Assembly: GCF_040939455.1 (NCBI RefSeq) | Contig: NC_134108.1 | Coordinates: 82,070,001 to 82,134,000, forward strand | Direction of reading: 5' to 3' | Length of the DNA: 64,000 nucleotides | DNA from: Microcebus murinus | Lineage: Eukaryota > Chordata > Mammalia > Primates > Cheirogaleidae | In this document: positions 25,796-39,372 of the stretch, piece after piece | Layout: every line of letters starts with the position of its first letter | Numbering within the stretch: the stretch's first letter is position 1 | Translations under genes and position numbers: made by a program | Notes under the pieces: generated by a model | The model's database searches: none | Told to the model about the DNA's origin: nothing | The model's input: the letters and a program-made list of their open reading frames with translations, nothing else

Positions 25796-28251
25796 CATTT
25801 TCTAAACTAGCCTCTGCCTTAACTCAAGGTACAGTGTCCGATAACTTTTTGTCAAAGCAAACTAGATTGAAAAATGATTTAATTTTTTTATCATTCATTC
25901 AAAAAATTTATTGAATGCTTACTGTGTACCAGGATCTTCACTTAGAGCTGAGCATACAAATTCAACAAGGCATTTGGTCACAGAACATAGAAATATCCCT
26001 ACAGTATTTTCTGTGTACTTTCCAGAAAGTGAGAATCAGTGCTTCACCATTTTATGAGTAGTCAACACTTTGCTCTACTTGTTCTAGCAATGCAATGTTG
26101 TCCTGGAGATTGGCTACATGAAAGGGCTTTTCCCCAGGCATAATATTAACTAGCCCCAAGAATTTTAGGGATATGTGAGTTGACAGAATATTATTATCAT
26201 GTATTAACTCTGGGGAGAGTGTTAGGCTTCAAGTCTGAAGAGAAGATGCTTTCAGGAGTCCAGGAGTCAGTCTGTCAATGGCAAATTGTCTAAGCTGGAC
26301 GTGGTATGGAAAGCTTACAGGGGAAGAAGACTGTTAGGAAACTTGCCATAAATTTAATTAATCCAGCCTGAATGAAAAGGGGTGGCAGCTTGAACACTTC
26401 TTCAAGGACCACCCACAAAATACATACAGATTGTATTCAAATTCATCAGCATTTAAATCTGGCAATCATTTTTATGATCACAATCTGTGTGATATCTGCC
26501 ACATATCTGTAATTACACCAGACTAAGGGAGTAGCACTAAGCGTTTGTAATGAAAAACTAATTTCTTAAAGTTTTTTTCTCCAAATTTTGACACCTTAGT
26601 AATCATGTAATAACTATTGCAAAGAGCTAACTGAAGAAAATATCCATTGTTCTTTGGTGCAACTTATCTCTTTTATCAGCAAATGTTATGTTAATACTAT
26701 GGTTTTATGTGTGGAATACTAAGGATAGAAAGAAGTATCAGCTCAAGGAATCGGCCACCAGTTGCCATGGAGAATGGACAAAAAAAAAGAGAACAGTTTT
26801 TCTAATGCTTTGAATAATACAGTATGATTAGATTTCTTTTCAGTGCTTGTGATTATATAACTTTAATTTGTTGCACTGATGCTTAATTTTAGATCTAGCT
26901 TTTTACTACATTTTGCCACTGATGCCTAGTGGGTTAACTCCCACCTCCTTTCCTTTGTTCTAACATAAAAATTTATTGCTTTCAGATCAAAAAACACATA
27001 GTATGATCTTCTATTTTTGCCTACCTGAATAATTAATATAAAAAATTAAAATATCTGTTCCTTACAATGCACTAAAGAATCTAAAGTTGAAGATTGCTGA
27101 ATACTTTCTATTCACATTTATATTCTTGATAACTTTAAAGGACACAATAAAATATGTATCACTTGCTAGGTTACAACAAGTGGATTTGGTACTTAATCAT
27201 CCAGACCAGATTCTTTACCCTTACTTTGTATTTTGTAGTCTTAAATGTTACTAAAAACAAAAATAAAAACAAAAACAGTTCTCCTTGGGCTCTATTCAGG
27301 GTAAAACCATTGTTGACCATTGCAGTAAATAAAAACTGCAAGTCTCACCTTTTGATACATAATGTCCATTGTAGAGCTACAATATTCATCTACATAAACA
27401 AAATGACTGAATTACAATTTTCCATGTTCTGGGAGGTTTCTGTAATTTTAGGAATATCAGTTAAGAGTATTGAGCACTATGTATGTGTTACAAGGGTACA
27501 AATGTGCGGGAGAAATTTATAATGTATTATATCTAATTATGTCAGCAAATTATGAATCATATATAATTATCAAGATGTATAAGTGCATTTTATATGATGC
27601 TTAAACATCATTAATTTTGTGTTTAGCTTAAGCTGCTCAAATGGTATGATTTCAGTAATTTCCAGCATCAATATTACAGCATCGATATAAATTCAATGTA
27701 AATTGGAAAATGAAAATTGTCATCTTGTTTTATCTGTGAAAAGGCATTTACTAAACATAGGAACATATTGAATCAACACTTGCTAGGAATCTGAATATAC
27801 CACACAGGACTTAAATGGTAGGAATCAAAACACGAAATAGGAAGTTCTCAGAGGAAGCCTCGCTAACCAGCCTAAGCATGCTCATAGAATCTCTAAAGGT
27901 AGTCACTAATGTAAAACCAAGAAAAGTATTTTAAATATAAAAATCAGAAAGCCAACATTCTTGTCTCACAACAAAATAAATTGCCCACTTATCACAGCAT
28001 TTATAAAGTAGATTCCTTACTAACCCCCCAAAATCCTAGTTTAGCATATATTTAAAGCAATTAGAAATTTAAAAATTTTGTCTACAACTACCTATACAAT
28101 ATGAATTTTAATTTAAAATGTTTGACTTATTAATTAAACTAGTGCTTAGTACCCTTAGATAGCTACATAGAGTAATATGTTTTATTAAGTAATTATATAT
28201 ACATTTTAATTTCAAATGATTAAAATTATAAAATAATTCATAGAAACTTAC

Positions 28252-28287
28252 CTCAAAGTCAAGGTCTGAATATCGTGATTTTCTTCT
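28252..28287 (-). CDS. ADGRB3: ADGRB3 coding microexon
   Basis: This 36-nt exon encodes twelve residues, RRKSRYSDLDFE, in phase 0-0. It has acceptor ctaacag and a strong donor, gtaagt. It lies between two introns of about 11 kb each. The peptide is a basic RRKS stretch, which fits a basophilic kinase site, followed by an acidic, aromatic stretch. Symmetry and small size make it a candidate for regulated microexon splicing, which is common in neuronal genes; that is inference only. The full-length reference protein that I recall includes these residues. Confidence 0.94.
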
Positions 28288-30360
28288 CTGTTAGATATTT
28301 TTTAAAAAAGAAGGAGAAAACCAATAAAGTTATGTTTAGTCATTCAAACAAAATGCAAATCATCATTTTCAATATAGATAATCCTGATTCGTTTTGTTAT
28401 ACATAGGAACATGTGAAAAATTTTATGATTTCAAAATATCCCATCCACATTTTTCCATTTTCACTTTGAATTTCTTTTAAAATTAAGGAATATAAAAATA
28501 TAGAATATTTCTCATCTTGACCTTTTAACTCTAATTTTCAGTTAGAGTTAAATTTATGAAAATTTACATAAACATTTCAATCTTCAAAGAAATTTTAGGT
28601 CTACTAAAGCAAAAATACTTTACAGACACAGAGAATTATAAATTGTATAGGAAAAAATCATTGAGTTACATCAACACCTCCCATCAGCCAATCATTTGTC
28701 TTCACTTCTACCGAATTCTACCTGGTAAGTCCCAAAGTTCTTTGTAAGTCTCAGCCACAAATTTGTTGAAATTTGATAGTCCTCCATGATAGGAAAGTCT
28801 TTCTCAATGTTAGCCCTTAGGAACCAACGTGTTATTTCTAATTAAGCAAAATAACAAATATGCCACACCCCAGCAAAACTTAGACATGCATATAAATGTC
28901 TCACAGTGTTCCCCTATGGCTCCAACTTTGTTACACAGTTTCTGAAATCTAGTCATAGCTAAAAATGCATTAAAAATAAATTAATGAGGCACTATGCCTG
29001 ATAAAATCAGGAAACGGGACAAAAATGAAATTAATGCAATCTCAGATAATAGGATGTTCATGATATTAGTGTAAAGAATATATTCTTAGCAAACTTCTAA
29101 CACAGTTTTTTTTAATTTGGCTTTTTTTTATAAGAGAGGGAATAAAACACAGGGAAAATTAATAAATAATTAAAACAAGTAATATTCAGGCTGTGAAAAC
29201 TATGTAAATCTTTGGGTAAACTATTTGGTTTTATTTCCCCCCTTGCTCCCATCTCAGTTCCTACAACCCTAACTTTAATAACTTAACGGGGAATCATACC
29301 CAAGAGAGATGGGGAGATTCTATTCTCTGTTGTAACTGTCGAACATTAGGAGAGACAGAAAAGTACTAATGTATTTTCTTGAAAACTATGATTCAATTTC
29401 TGCAGCTAGAGTTTAAATTGTCATTACAAAACCAGAGCCACCCTGTGTAACCTACTCTCCAAATCGTGTTTCAGTAGACAGAAAGTGATATACCAAAAGA
29501 AAGGTTTAATTTTCAAAAGAATGCTAAAGTTCAGAAATAATTTTATTTTGGTGAAACTGCTTAAGATTAACATTTTAGTCTTCAAGTACAATCAAGGAGG
29601 GGGTTGAAGGGGACTTCTTTATTAAGTGGCAACTCTGCATGTTGATCTCTCTTTCTGCATGATGCTCTCCAACATCACCTTAGCCTTGCCTTCGTGACAT
29701 CCGGGAGAAAGAAGTGTGTGGGAAGGCATTGGACCCTGCGGTCCTCTGCCTTCTCCCTGCCACTATTGTTATTGAACTGCGCCAGTAAAAACCAGGCTTC
29801 AGTGTATTTTAATGTATCCAAACCACACTTTGGTGCAATAAGCTACACTAAATGTCAGCATTTCCAGTCTGCTCTTGGATGCCTTGCTTTCTTGGTACTG
29901 TGACTCAGCAGGACATTTTTGTCAGTGTACGTTAAGCAAAATTCTTTTATACACCACAATTCAAGCCTGGAAAACACTTACTTTTAAGCAATTATTATTA
30001 AGCATTAGTCATGACCTTTGCATTCCATTTTGAAAATGAAATAGTGAAATCTTTATGAAAAAGGTTCAGCTAGCTAGAAGAGGAAGAGGCCCTTCTACTA
30101 CATGCACTGAGGCATTCTCTCTTGCCAAAGGTGGTACTAGCCATATGTTACCCTATTTCTTTCTGAGTACAAGGCTGTGTTGTCTAAGAAGTAGAAATGC
30201 TGATAGATACATTTTGCAAAAGGCTTCATATTTTAGGAGCAGGGGTGAAAGATGGGAACCTAGAAGAAAACCAGAGATAATTTCTGCTTCTGAGAGCAGA
30301 TGTCACCCTATGTTAATGTGAAATATGGAAAGCAAATGGATACACTCCTACAAATAGATC

Positions 30361-30382
30361 TCACTCTCTCTCTCTCTCTCTC
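30361..30382. repeat. (CT)n microsatellite
   Basis: About ten CT units. Confidence 0.9.
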
Positions 30383-30660
30383 CTATTTAATTTTATTAGA
30401 ATTAAATTCAAACATAAGGTATAGCAGAAATGACAGTCTTGAAAAATTAGACTAAGGAATGAACAAATGAAGCAAGCAGATTTTAATCAAAAGAGCCGAA
30501 AGATGGTGTTGAGGGTTGGGGTAGATGAGAAATAAAGCAATGAAGACTTAAAAATTAGAGAGTGGAAAGTTTTGTGGTGGATTTTTAGAGTCCAGGGGAG
30601 TTAAAAATTTGTGTAATGTTATTTGTGTAATGTTATTCACATTCCCACAATACTCACCGA

Positions 30661-30928
30661 GTGTTGGCGTCATGATAGCATCACAGCAACCTCAAATTCC
30701 TGGACTCAAGTGATCTTCCTGCCTCAGCCTCCTGAGTAGCTGGGACTACAGGCATGCCAGGATGCCCAGCTAATTTTTCTATTTTTTTTGTAGAGGCAGG
30801 GTCTAACTCTTGTTCAGGCTGGTCTCAAACTCGTGGCTTTGACTCATATCAATTGACTCATATCAATCCTCCTTCTTTGGCCTCCCAAAGTGCTAGGATT
30901 ATAGGTGTGCATCACCATACCCAGCCAA
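30661..30928 (-). mobile_element. Alu (older, partly truncated)
   Basis: Reverse-complement Alu without a clear T tail and without the lemur linker insertion. It contains an internal 14-bp direct duplication, gactcatatcaatt, at 30841-30867. A short L1 is inserted directly beside it. Confidence 0.85.
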
Positions 30929-30943
30929 TCTTTTATTGTTTAT

Positions 30944-31061
30944 TTATTTATTTATTTTTTTTTTAGCCTATTATGAGGGTACAAGTGCTAAGGTTACATA
31001 TATTGCCCATACCCCACTCCCCCTTCGAGTAAGAGCTTCAAGCGTGTCCACCCCCCAAACC
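30944..31061 (-). mobile_element. Very short L1 3' end
   Basis: 118 bp of lemur-type L1 3' terminus with perfect 14-bp duplications cttttattgtttat (30930-30943 and 31062-31075). Confidence 0.88.
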
Positions 31062-31727
31062 CTTTTATTGTTTATAAAGTGCTTCATCCCTGTGGGATGG
31101 TCAGAGAAAATTCTATTTATTTCCCTATTTATGAATGAGGAAAACTGAGGGCCAAAGGAGTTAGAATGACTGGTCCACTTCATCTGGGTCATAAGCAAAT
31201 AAGCTGGGCTCAGTACTTCTGATTCTAAACACAGCATTTTTTATGCTATCTCTTGATATCCTCTCAGTGATAGAAGGGTGATAAATTTACAGCCAAGATG
31301 CCCATAATATTTTGCTGAATGTTACTAGAATTCAGCTAGAATAACATTAGAGGACCCAGTCAGTCCAAAGCTGACAGCAGTGGGACTGAGGTGATTTCTA
31401 AGCACAAAGCAAGGTCAAGCAGATTAACTGTTACTTGCAAATTGTATTTTGTAAAAGAAAAAATTATCAGTTTGATATTCATGTATTTGAGAGAAAAATC
31501 TGTGTCAAGTAAAATAACTTAAAAATCATTCTGATATGTGGTAGCTTATGAGCAGTGATACAACAATAGAAACAGACTTCTCTATCTCCAGATGTGACTC
31601 TCCTATCGCAAAATCTAGTTTATCTTAAAGAAGCCTTGGGCATTGGGGAATTGGTAGTGTACCAGAAGTACCAGAATGTTCGATTCTTTTCAGTTTTGGT
31701 CTGTTTCCATCCTTGGTATACATGCAG

Positions 31728-32030
31728 TACACCGGAAAGTCTTTCAAAACATTAAGTTTGTTGAAACCATGACTGCTTTACATGTTTATTCAAATTTCCT
31801 TCTGAGCTCTTTGGAATGCTATTGTAAGGTCTGAGAGTGGTCAGAAATAATAGTTGTTATTTTTAAAAAATGAGAATACACCGGAAAGTCTTTCAAAACA
31901 TTAAGTTTGTTGAAACCATGACTGCTTTACATGTTTATTCAAATTTCCTTCTGAGCTCTTTGGAATGCTATTGTAAGGTCTGAGAGTGGTCAGAAATAAT
32001 AGTTGTTATTTTTAAAAAATGAGAATACAC
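31728..32030. repeat. Exact 149-bp tandem duplication
   Basis: The unit at 31728-31876 is repeated at 31877-32025 without any difference that I can see, followed by the first 5 bases again. The unit is non-repetitive A+T-rich intron sequence. Confidence 0.95.
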
Positions 32031-32199
32031 TGAGAAAAATGATAAACCCATAACAATTTTTCTGATAAGTTGATAACTGAAAAAACGTTACACGTTAAAT
32101 TTAAAATAAGCCAGAGTGATATTGAAATAATTTACAAAGATATAAATCCCTCTGGCTACATATCTATAATTTTCCAAATAACTTGATACAAATAATTCT

Positions 32200-33275
32200 T
32201 TTTCCCATAATGCATGATGTTTCATTTATGCTGTTTTCTCTTCTTAATTTTCCACTTACAACTCACCCCAACTTATACTCTGTTCTCAACACTCCACTAA
32301 AACTCTTCTTGTCAAAGGGATCTGGTGAGCTCCGCCTGGTCAAATTCCAAGGTCAATTTTCTGTCCTCATCTTCCTGGACTCTCAGAAGCTTTTAAAAGT
32401 TAATAATTTCCTCATGAAAACACTCATTATCTCTCTTTTTTTTCTTTTTCTTTTCCTATTATTTGCTGCAGCTCATTCTCAAGTCTCCTTTGTTGGCTCT
32501 TTCTCATATCCCTGCCTTCTAAATGCTGAGTTCCTGAGCTCTCTTCTTTCTTATATTCTCTCTCATATAACATAATACCTTTTCATGATTTTAAATACCA
32601 TCTTTTAAGTTTCAACATCCTGTTCTTCCTCCAATTTTTCCCATCATAGACAACGTTGGATATCTCCTTGGTCAAGCCAGAGACTCACCCTTCACTCCTT
32701 TCTGTCTCTCACCCTCTACATCAAATTCACCAGTACACGTGCTATCTGTGCTATCTCTGAAATAAACCTTGATCTGCCCACTCCATCTCTACTTTTCTGT
32801 CTATAGTCAAAGACACTCCCATCTCATGTTTGCATTACTTTAGTAGCCTCCTGTCACCCAGCTTTCTGCTCCCCCCATCTTCTACAACCACTGGCTCTAA
32901 TACTTTCTTTTTTAAATAACCAAGTCATGGATGAATGGAAGTATGGATGAATGGGGGGGGGCAGATGGAGAAATAATTTTGACAATCTTTTGCTTAACAA
33001 TCCCCATTTTTCTTCCATTGTTTCATAAGGGCTTTGCAGAATCTGCTCTCTTCTTTCTATTCTAACTTCTTCTTAAGGAGTTCTCCCCTGGCTACACAGG
33101 TCTTCAGATCCTAATGAGAATATGCCAAGCTCTTTCCTACCTTCGCACCTCTGTACTTTTGGTTTCTTTTGCCTGAAACATTCCATCCCTTCCCAGTTTC
33201 TTGCAAGCCATGCTCCTTTTATACTTTATTTCTTACATTAAATAGCAATTCCAAAGGCTTCCCAGACTACCTTAT
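32200..33275 (+). repeat. L2-like LINE stretch
   Basis: Pyrimidine-rich order typical of L2 ORF end and 3' UTR: ctcttcttgtcaaagggatctggtg, cttcctggactctcag, ccaagctctttcctaccttcgcacctctgtactttt..gcctgaaacattcc. It contains a poly-G run at 32954-32961. Confidence 0.6.
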
Positions 33276-33284
33276 TTTAAAAAG

Positions 33285-33568
33285 TTTCTCCTGGGTGCAA
33301 AAATATAGTTAGATAGTTAGATAGGATAAAAACTATTTGATAGCACAACAAAGTGACTATCATTAATAGTAAGTTTGGGTACACTTTAAAATGACTAAAA
33401 GAGTAGAACTGGAATGTTCCTAACACAAAGAAATGATAAAGCCTTTGAGGTGATGGATACCCCAATTACCCTGATTTGATTAATACACACTGTATGCCTG
33501 TATCAAAACATCACACATTCCCTATAAATACATACAACTGTTATGTACCATAATAATTAAAAATAAAG
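33285..33568 (+). mobile_element. Old L1 (L1M-type) 3' end
   Basis: Contains the L1M-like order: gggtgcaaaaatatagttag, a tgatagcacaaca block, gatggataccccaatt, and a terminal cctgtatcaaaacatc followed by an A-rich tail. It is inserted within an L2-like stretch. Confidence 0.65.
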
Positions 33569-33579
33569 AAGTCTCTCTC

Positions 33580-33778
33580 TTACATTCCATAGTTACTACC
33601 TAGTATAGCACATTGTTTTGGAGTATCCATTGGTTAAATGGTTAATTATCTGTCTCTCCCATAGAGCTTACTCCCCACAGGAGCAGGATCCATGTCTGCC
33701 TTGATCACTTTTATATCCCCAGCATCTAGCAGCACAATCGTAGACATTCACAAAAGTATTGATAAATGATTGAAGGAG
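33580..33778 (+). repeat. L2 3' end
   Basis: ccacaggagcaggatccatgtctgccttgatcacttttatatccccagcatctagcagc...tattgataaatgattgaa is the L2 end, probably continuing the 32.2 kb element across the inserted L1M piece. Confidence 0.75.
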
Positions 33779-36700
33779 CTGCTCTATGGCAGACAAAAAG
33801 AAGTCAAAAGAATGTGACATTTTGCTTTTGTTTCATTGTTGTTATTTTTTTCAGGAACACTCTGGGAGAATTTGGTTAAGCAAATACTCAAAGAAACCAT
33901 TATTAATGGATCAACTGACAGGATAATTAAGACAATTTGCAGGAAGGCAGGCTTATCACTAATATAAGAGAGAAATCCTTTAGGATGATTTAAGAGTGAG
34001 AAAATGCACAACAGTATGAAGCTACACAGAGGATTACTGAGTGAGCGTATGCATAGAGGCCTTTCTCCATATCTAAGCCTTGTAGAATAATGAATAATTT
34101 CTCAAAAGGAATACTTCATTGTTTGTGTCACTGCAAATTAAGGTAGACATGACACTAGAAGATTCACAGCAAGTAATAAATTCTACTGACTAATGAATGA
34201 CAATATGACTGCCATTAAAAATTTCTATTATAGAGTGAGCAAGGAAACCACTTGCAAAGAGAAAGCTCTGATAGCAAATCCATTAAAAATAGCTGTGGAA
34301 ATGAAATCTGAGAATAATTAATTTTTTAAAATGACTTTTATTCAAGCTAATTTTGTTTGAATCCCTGAATAAAAGGCAAAATTCCCTAATCCAGGAATAA
34401 AAACAAAGCAGTAAAGAAGGGCAAGCCTTCCTTTCACTAGACCTATGTGATAAAAAAATATAAAAGAGAAAAAGTTGTTTCTACACATGGTCAGTTTGAT
34501 AATGGTTTCTGTTAGTAAAGGAGTCCTCCAGTTCCAAGTGAGGCCATAACATTTTGTCTAATATCCTGAATATCGATTTAATTCAGTACTCAAGCTTCTT
34601 TGCAGAAATTCAGGGCTTAACGGTAATGACATACTAATGACACAATCTTACATCTGAAGTGCTCCTTACCATTTTCAATGGTTTTTTATGTACATTATCT
34701 AATTTGACCCTCACAACAGCTGTAAGGGAGGCACCTGTAATGGGATATTATGACTAAAACATTTTGCCTTCAAAAGCTATCATGCTGAGAGCTCTATAAT
34801 TCATGTCCAGAGAAAAACTGGTATAAAATCTAGCCTAGAACGGTACCTCTATCCACCCATTTACAAATTGAGAGAGACTTATCTGGGAATGTTTTTAGAT
34901 ATGCAGGTAAGTTTATACCTCCATAGAAAAACTTGAGCAGCAAAACTTTCTGTTTTTGGTAATAATTTCATAATGTACTAACTCTTCTCTGTTATTAAGA
35001 TTTTTTATTGATAAGAAAAATTAAGGCAAGATTTTTCAGGAGAACAACAGAAACAATGTAAGGTTGGAGCAAAATGTTTCAAAATAATTCAAATGATAGA
35101 GGAACTGAGAAGCCCATATAGGGGAACATAAGGTAACCTAGGGATAGCAGAAGCCAATATACTTCCTGGGTTGGACAAAGGGAGATGACAAGGTGATTAA
35201 AGCCCAGGGGTTGGGGCACCTGGCAGAAGCAGAAGTACTATGGAAGCTATAGCTAAAGAGAGTTTCTGCTTTGTGCTTCCAAAAGCAGAAACAGGTGAGG
35301 AGAAATATCCCAGATTTTTCTCTTCTCCCCAACCTCCAATATCTCACTAGTGCTTCCTGTTGGCTGAACCCAGGCAGAAGCCAGTGACACAGGAACCTGT
35401 ATCAACCTAGAATGATGCAGAGAAAAAGGGTGAAGAATGGATCATGTGCAAATAGGCCCAGGATATGGACATAAGTTGGAAAGACTTCTGAGTGAGAAAA
35501 TGCTTATTACTTAGATCCAAAAGCCACAACCTGTTAACCAATGTTTCAATGATTTAGCATGAATGCTGACCTGTCTACTTACAGTGATACACCTATAGTT
35601 TTTCAGAAAATAAATAAATGGAACACAATCCAAGATTTAAACTAGAATTCATTGTCCTCAAGTGCTTGAGACCCATAATACCATTTTTGTCCCTTCTCGC
35701 TCCATAGCAAAAACAGAGTAGTTTTTGCTGTTTTCTCTATAGATGTACCATGATCTCAACACATTTCATTTATTATTTGAAAGTGAATGACTAAAGTGCT
35801 CACAACAATTTCATTCTTCTTAATAGTAAGCAAAGCAGTTAGAGGACATTTAGGCTGAAAGCCATTGTTGTGAAAAATTCTACCATATTAATATTGCAAT
35901 TTTTCCATAATTGTGGAGACTCTAAATCTAAAATTTTCAGAATTGCTTAACAAGTCCATTCTGGGAATGACTATACTTAGAAAGAATTCTGTAAGAAAGA
36001 GAGAAGCAAGGTAATATTAGTCACAGAGAAAATCTAGATATGCTTTCATGCTAAGAAACTGGATAAAGGTATTAAAGTTTTTATACTCAATAATTGAGGC
36101 TTAGCTGAACAAACTCCCCTTAAGGCTAGAGCTTTCTTGGTGGCACTGCCTTCAGGATTGGGGAGCCTCCCTCTTTCTTTGTTGCCTCTTGCTTATTTGA
36201 ATAAATACTTCCACCTACTCAAGTCTCTTTGGCTTTCTTTTCTTGTCGCTCAATTTGTTTTTCCTCCCTTGCACTTTCCCCATGAATAGCACATTCTGTG
36301 CTACAACTGGAAGTTTTACCCTCTGCTCTTTCTTCCCTTCCCTACTTCCCATGTTGGCAATTTGTGAAAACTCACTCCTCTGGAGGCAAATTCCTGAATT
36401 AATATGGACATCTTTGTATTATGTCCTAGAAAGGATCCTGGGGTCCCTGGCCATCTTCAGCTGTGCCACCTCCCCAGGCTAGAGGTTCCTGTGGCTTTAA
36501 TCTTCCTTCTCACTCAGAAGGAGAAAAGACTCAGATTGTTCTATTGCTTGGGCATCATGTAATGCACATATTTACCATTTTCATTTTCACTTTATCTTCT
36601 AAGACAAAACACCTCCTGACTACTGTTGGTCCCATTCTCCATGTAGCTACTCTAGTCATCTTTCTGCTTTTCCTCCGTCATTGTCAGACTATCATCTTCC

Positions 36701-37009
36701 ACCAGTTGACCCAGCATATACAACGTAGCAGAGTTGACACCTCTATCTGACCATAAAATCGATCATGCTGCTCGAAAAGAAAGCCATAGTACTGGCTTTA
36801 TCTTCATGGTCGATAGTTCTATTTCTGAGATCTGTGCAGTTGTATGCAGTGAAAGGACAAGAGCTTTATCCATTTCATCTTTATTCATCATAAGACCAAG
36901 GGTCTGTCAATGGTTAAATAGAACTTTAAAGTTACCTTCATGCTAATATTCATACTTATTACTCTCTCTTCCAGACAGCATAAAATTGATCAGGACAGAA
37001 AGATTCTAT

Positions 37010-37185
37010 TCCTAGATTTGCTATGCACTTACTCTATAACCTTGAACAAATGACTTTACTGCAAGGATTATGACAATTTATCCATTGCACAGAGGTGTTG
37101 TGGAGATTAATTAATTCATGTTTTTAGGGTGATTTGAAGATCTGCTAATGAAAGATGCTATATAAATGCTAATTTTTATTATTCA
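37010..37185 (+). repeat. MIR SINE
   Basis: MIR-like: tgctatgcacttactctataaccttgaacaaatgactt...ttgtggagattaattaat...tgctatataaatgctaa. Confidence 0.7.
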
Positions 37186-39049
37186 TTCATATATATTCTC
37201 TTTCAGCTGTCTCATAAAATGGTCACCCTAAGAAATTACTAACTATTACACTTTTTAAAAGAATGAAAATGAGGACCTGAATTTTTATTCTGAATCCTGA
37301 ATTTCCTTCCTTTTCAAGATGTAAGACTTGTGATCTCTAAGTCATTTAAATATATATCTTTTGGCTGAATCACAGTTATATATGATCCTTATACTTAATA
37401 ATAAGGATATAGGGATTTGGAAAAATTACAAGCTGAACACAGTAGTACTTGGAAATATAATCTATTGTTCAAGCACACATAACCTGAATAATATCTAACC
37501 CAGTGAGGTTTTGAGGCTTTTAGATGTAAAACATTTTTATAACAACAAAAATATTTTTAATGCAATCCCCCATTCAAACCATTTTAGCACATGTAAAAGA
37601 GCCATTCCATATAGAAAACTCCCATATGGTCATATGATTACTTATGATGTTATTATATGCACACTTGCTGAAAATCCTTTTAAAAACGTTTGTGATTTTG
37701 CATGGACATTTTGTAGTTTGTTCTTCTGTGGTCATTATCATAGTACACATGGCTGGTGTCTGGCATATGAAAGTTACACACAGGGAAACAGTAACTACTC
37801 TGCTAATTCAGAAGGATAAAATATTCTTGGTCAGAGGGAAGCTCCAAACACCTTAGAATTGAGCTTGCCCTCACTACCCTTATTTATGTCTTTGGTTCCA
37901 AGGAATAATTCTGGCCTAGTTTTCCTCAGAAACCGTATTTTGTTTGAAGTTGATCCAGAACTTAGGGATTTATCCTAGGTTTTATCCACATTCCCATTTT
38001 GGTCTAGAATTTCCTCGATCTAGTTGGGAAAACTCTAAAATTATCTTATCCATCACAATTTCTTTAGCCTCTCAGAATGTCTCTTCATTTTGACCTAGTG
38101 GAAAGAATGGCTTTGGGGAGAAGGGAGGAACAATTGCCTTTGGGAACTTTATGACAATTATCAACATGACTTGATAGAAAGGGCAGGCAACCAAGTATAG
38201 TGCCTTTCTCTAAATAGTGTCTTATACAATAATCTATTATGCTAAAACGATTTTCAGCATTTTCAAAAATATTTTTAAAAACTTTGAAATTTTCAAGTTT
38301 CTTTTATATGTTTAACATATAAAAGAAAGCATGCATTGCACTATATACTGAACATATATATATCGGCAGCAGGTTTATAGCTACTCTCTACTTTATAGGC
38401 AGAAAAGAAGCTGAGAGAAGTATACTTGTTTTACTTTTGGTGGTCTTACAAAACCAAAGGCCATGTAGTTGGACCTCCGAATCCTGACTCTTAATATGCT
38501 CAGATTACATCCTTCCTGGCAATTCACAATTTAAGACCAAAATTTTTAGTGGTCATCATTCTGTAAGAATTAAAACATTTATTCTGAACAATATTAACCT
38601 AATGAAATAATAATTGGAGTTTATGATCAGTGTAATGGTGAAAACCAGAGAATCATCTCAATTTTGTTATTTTTAACAGTTGCCCTTACACAGAAAATGC
38701 AGACCTCAGTTTAGTTTCTAATGCCATCCAGACACTACCCACCAAAAGGACCTCTGATGCCAGAGAAATATCAGAAATATCTTCTGTTGGTTTCTCTGTA
38801 GGTGTGCTACTTAGTTCCTGTTATGACAGAATTATGACTGATAGGCATATTTTAAAATATAGTGGTTTCCTTTTATAAAGACATGATCTTGAATAAGGGG
38901 AATCTAATGCACTACTGGAAAAACCCATGTCCAGAATCTTAATCCCAACATGCCAAAAATTCTCATATGATACACACCTGCGAACGCTAATGTGAGTCTT
39001 CTTTCCAACACCAGTGTCACATGAATCATCTATATCTATCTATCTAACT

Positions 39050-39243
39050 CAGGGGTCCTCAAACTTTTTAAACAGGAGGCCAGTTCACTGTCCCTCAGAC
39101 CGTTGGAGGGCCAGGCTATAGTTAAAAAAAAAAAACTATGAACAAATTCCTATGCACACTGCACATATCTTATTTTGAAGTGAAAAAGCAAATGGGCAAA
39201 AACACCTGCATATGGCCTGTGGGCCGTAGTTTGAGGACACCTG
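39050..39243. mobile_element. hAT-type MITE with intact termini (OposCharlie-like)
   Basis: 194 bp bounded by 16-bp inverted ends (caggggtcctcaaact and its near-perfect inverse agtttgaggacacctg). It has perfect 8-bp target duplications atctaact (39042-39049 and 39244-39251), which is diagnostic for hAT. No transposase is present. The interior recalls non-autonomous hAT families that spread among lemurs, bats, tenrecs and opossums; the family name is from memory. Confidence 0.88.
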
Positions 39244-39245
39244 AT

Positions 39246-39250
<5 letters not shown>

Positions 39251-39298
<48 letters not shown>

Positions 39299-39372
39299 TA
39301 TATATATTTATAACTATATATAGTTATATATATAGTTATAAATATATATAGTTATAACTATATATATATATA
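39251..39372. repeat. (TA)n satellite-like tract near a splice donor
   Basis: About 120 bp of almost pure TA with interspersed tagttata / tataacta motifs that are mutually self-complementary. It lies about 40 bp inside the intron from the donor of the 644-nt exon. Confidence 0.95.

Larger units (their letters stand above)
17275..28251 (-). other. ADGRB3: ADGRB3 intron before the 105-nt exon
   Basis: This 10.98-kb intron holds MIR copies (21.4-21.8 kb), an L2 tail (22.04 kb), a probable old repeat (22.69-23.35 kb), a poly-G run (24692-24709) and a 5'-truncated L1 (25018). The stretches 17.3-21.3 kb and 25.9-28.2 kb are A+T-rich with no feature I can support beyond scattered old-repeat resemblance. 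Confidence 0.85.

Noticed and set aside
27154..27522. 122-codon plus-strand frame
   Set aside because: No recognised family; composition and A+T content match random intron sequence.
32183..32575. 130-codon plus-strand frame
   Set aside because: Lies in an L2-like repeat; hydrophobic content comes from pyrimidine-rich sequence.
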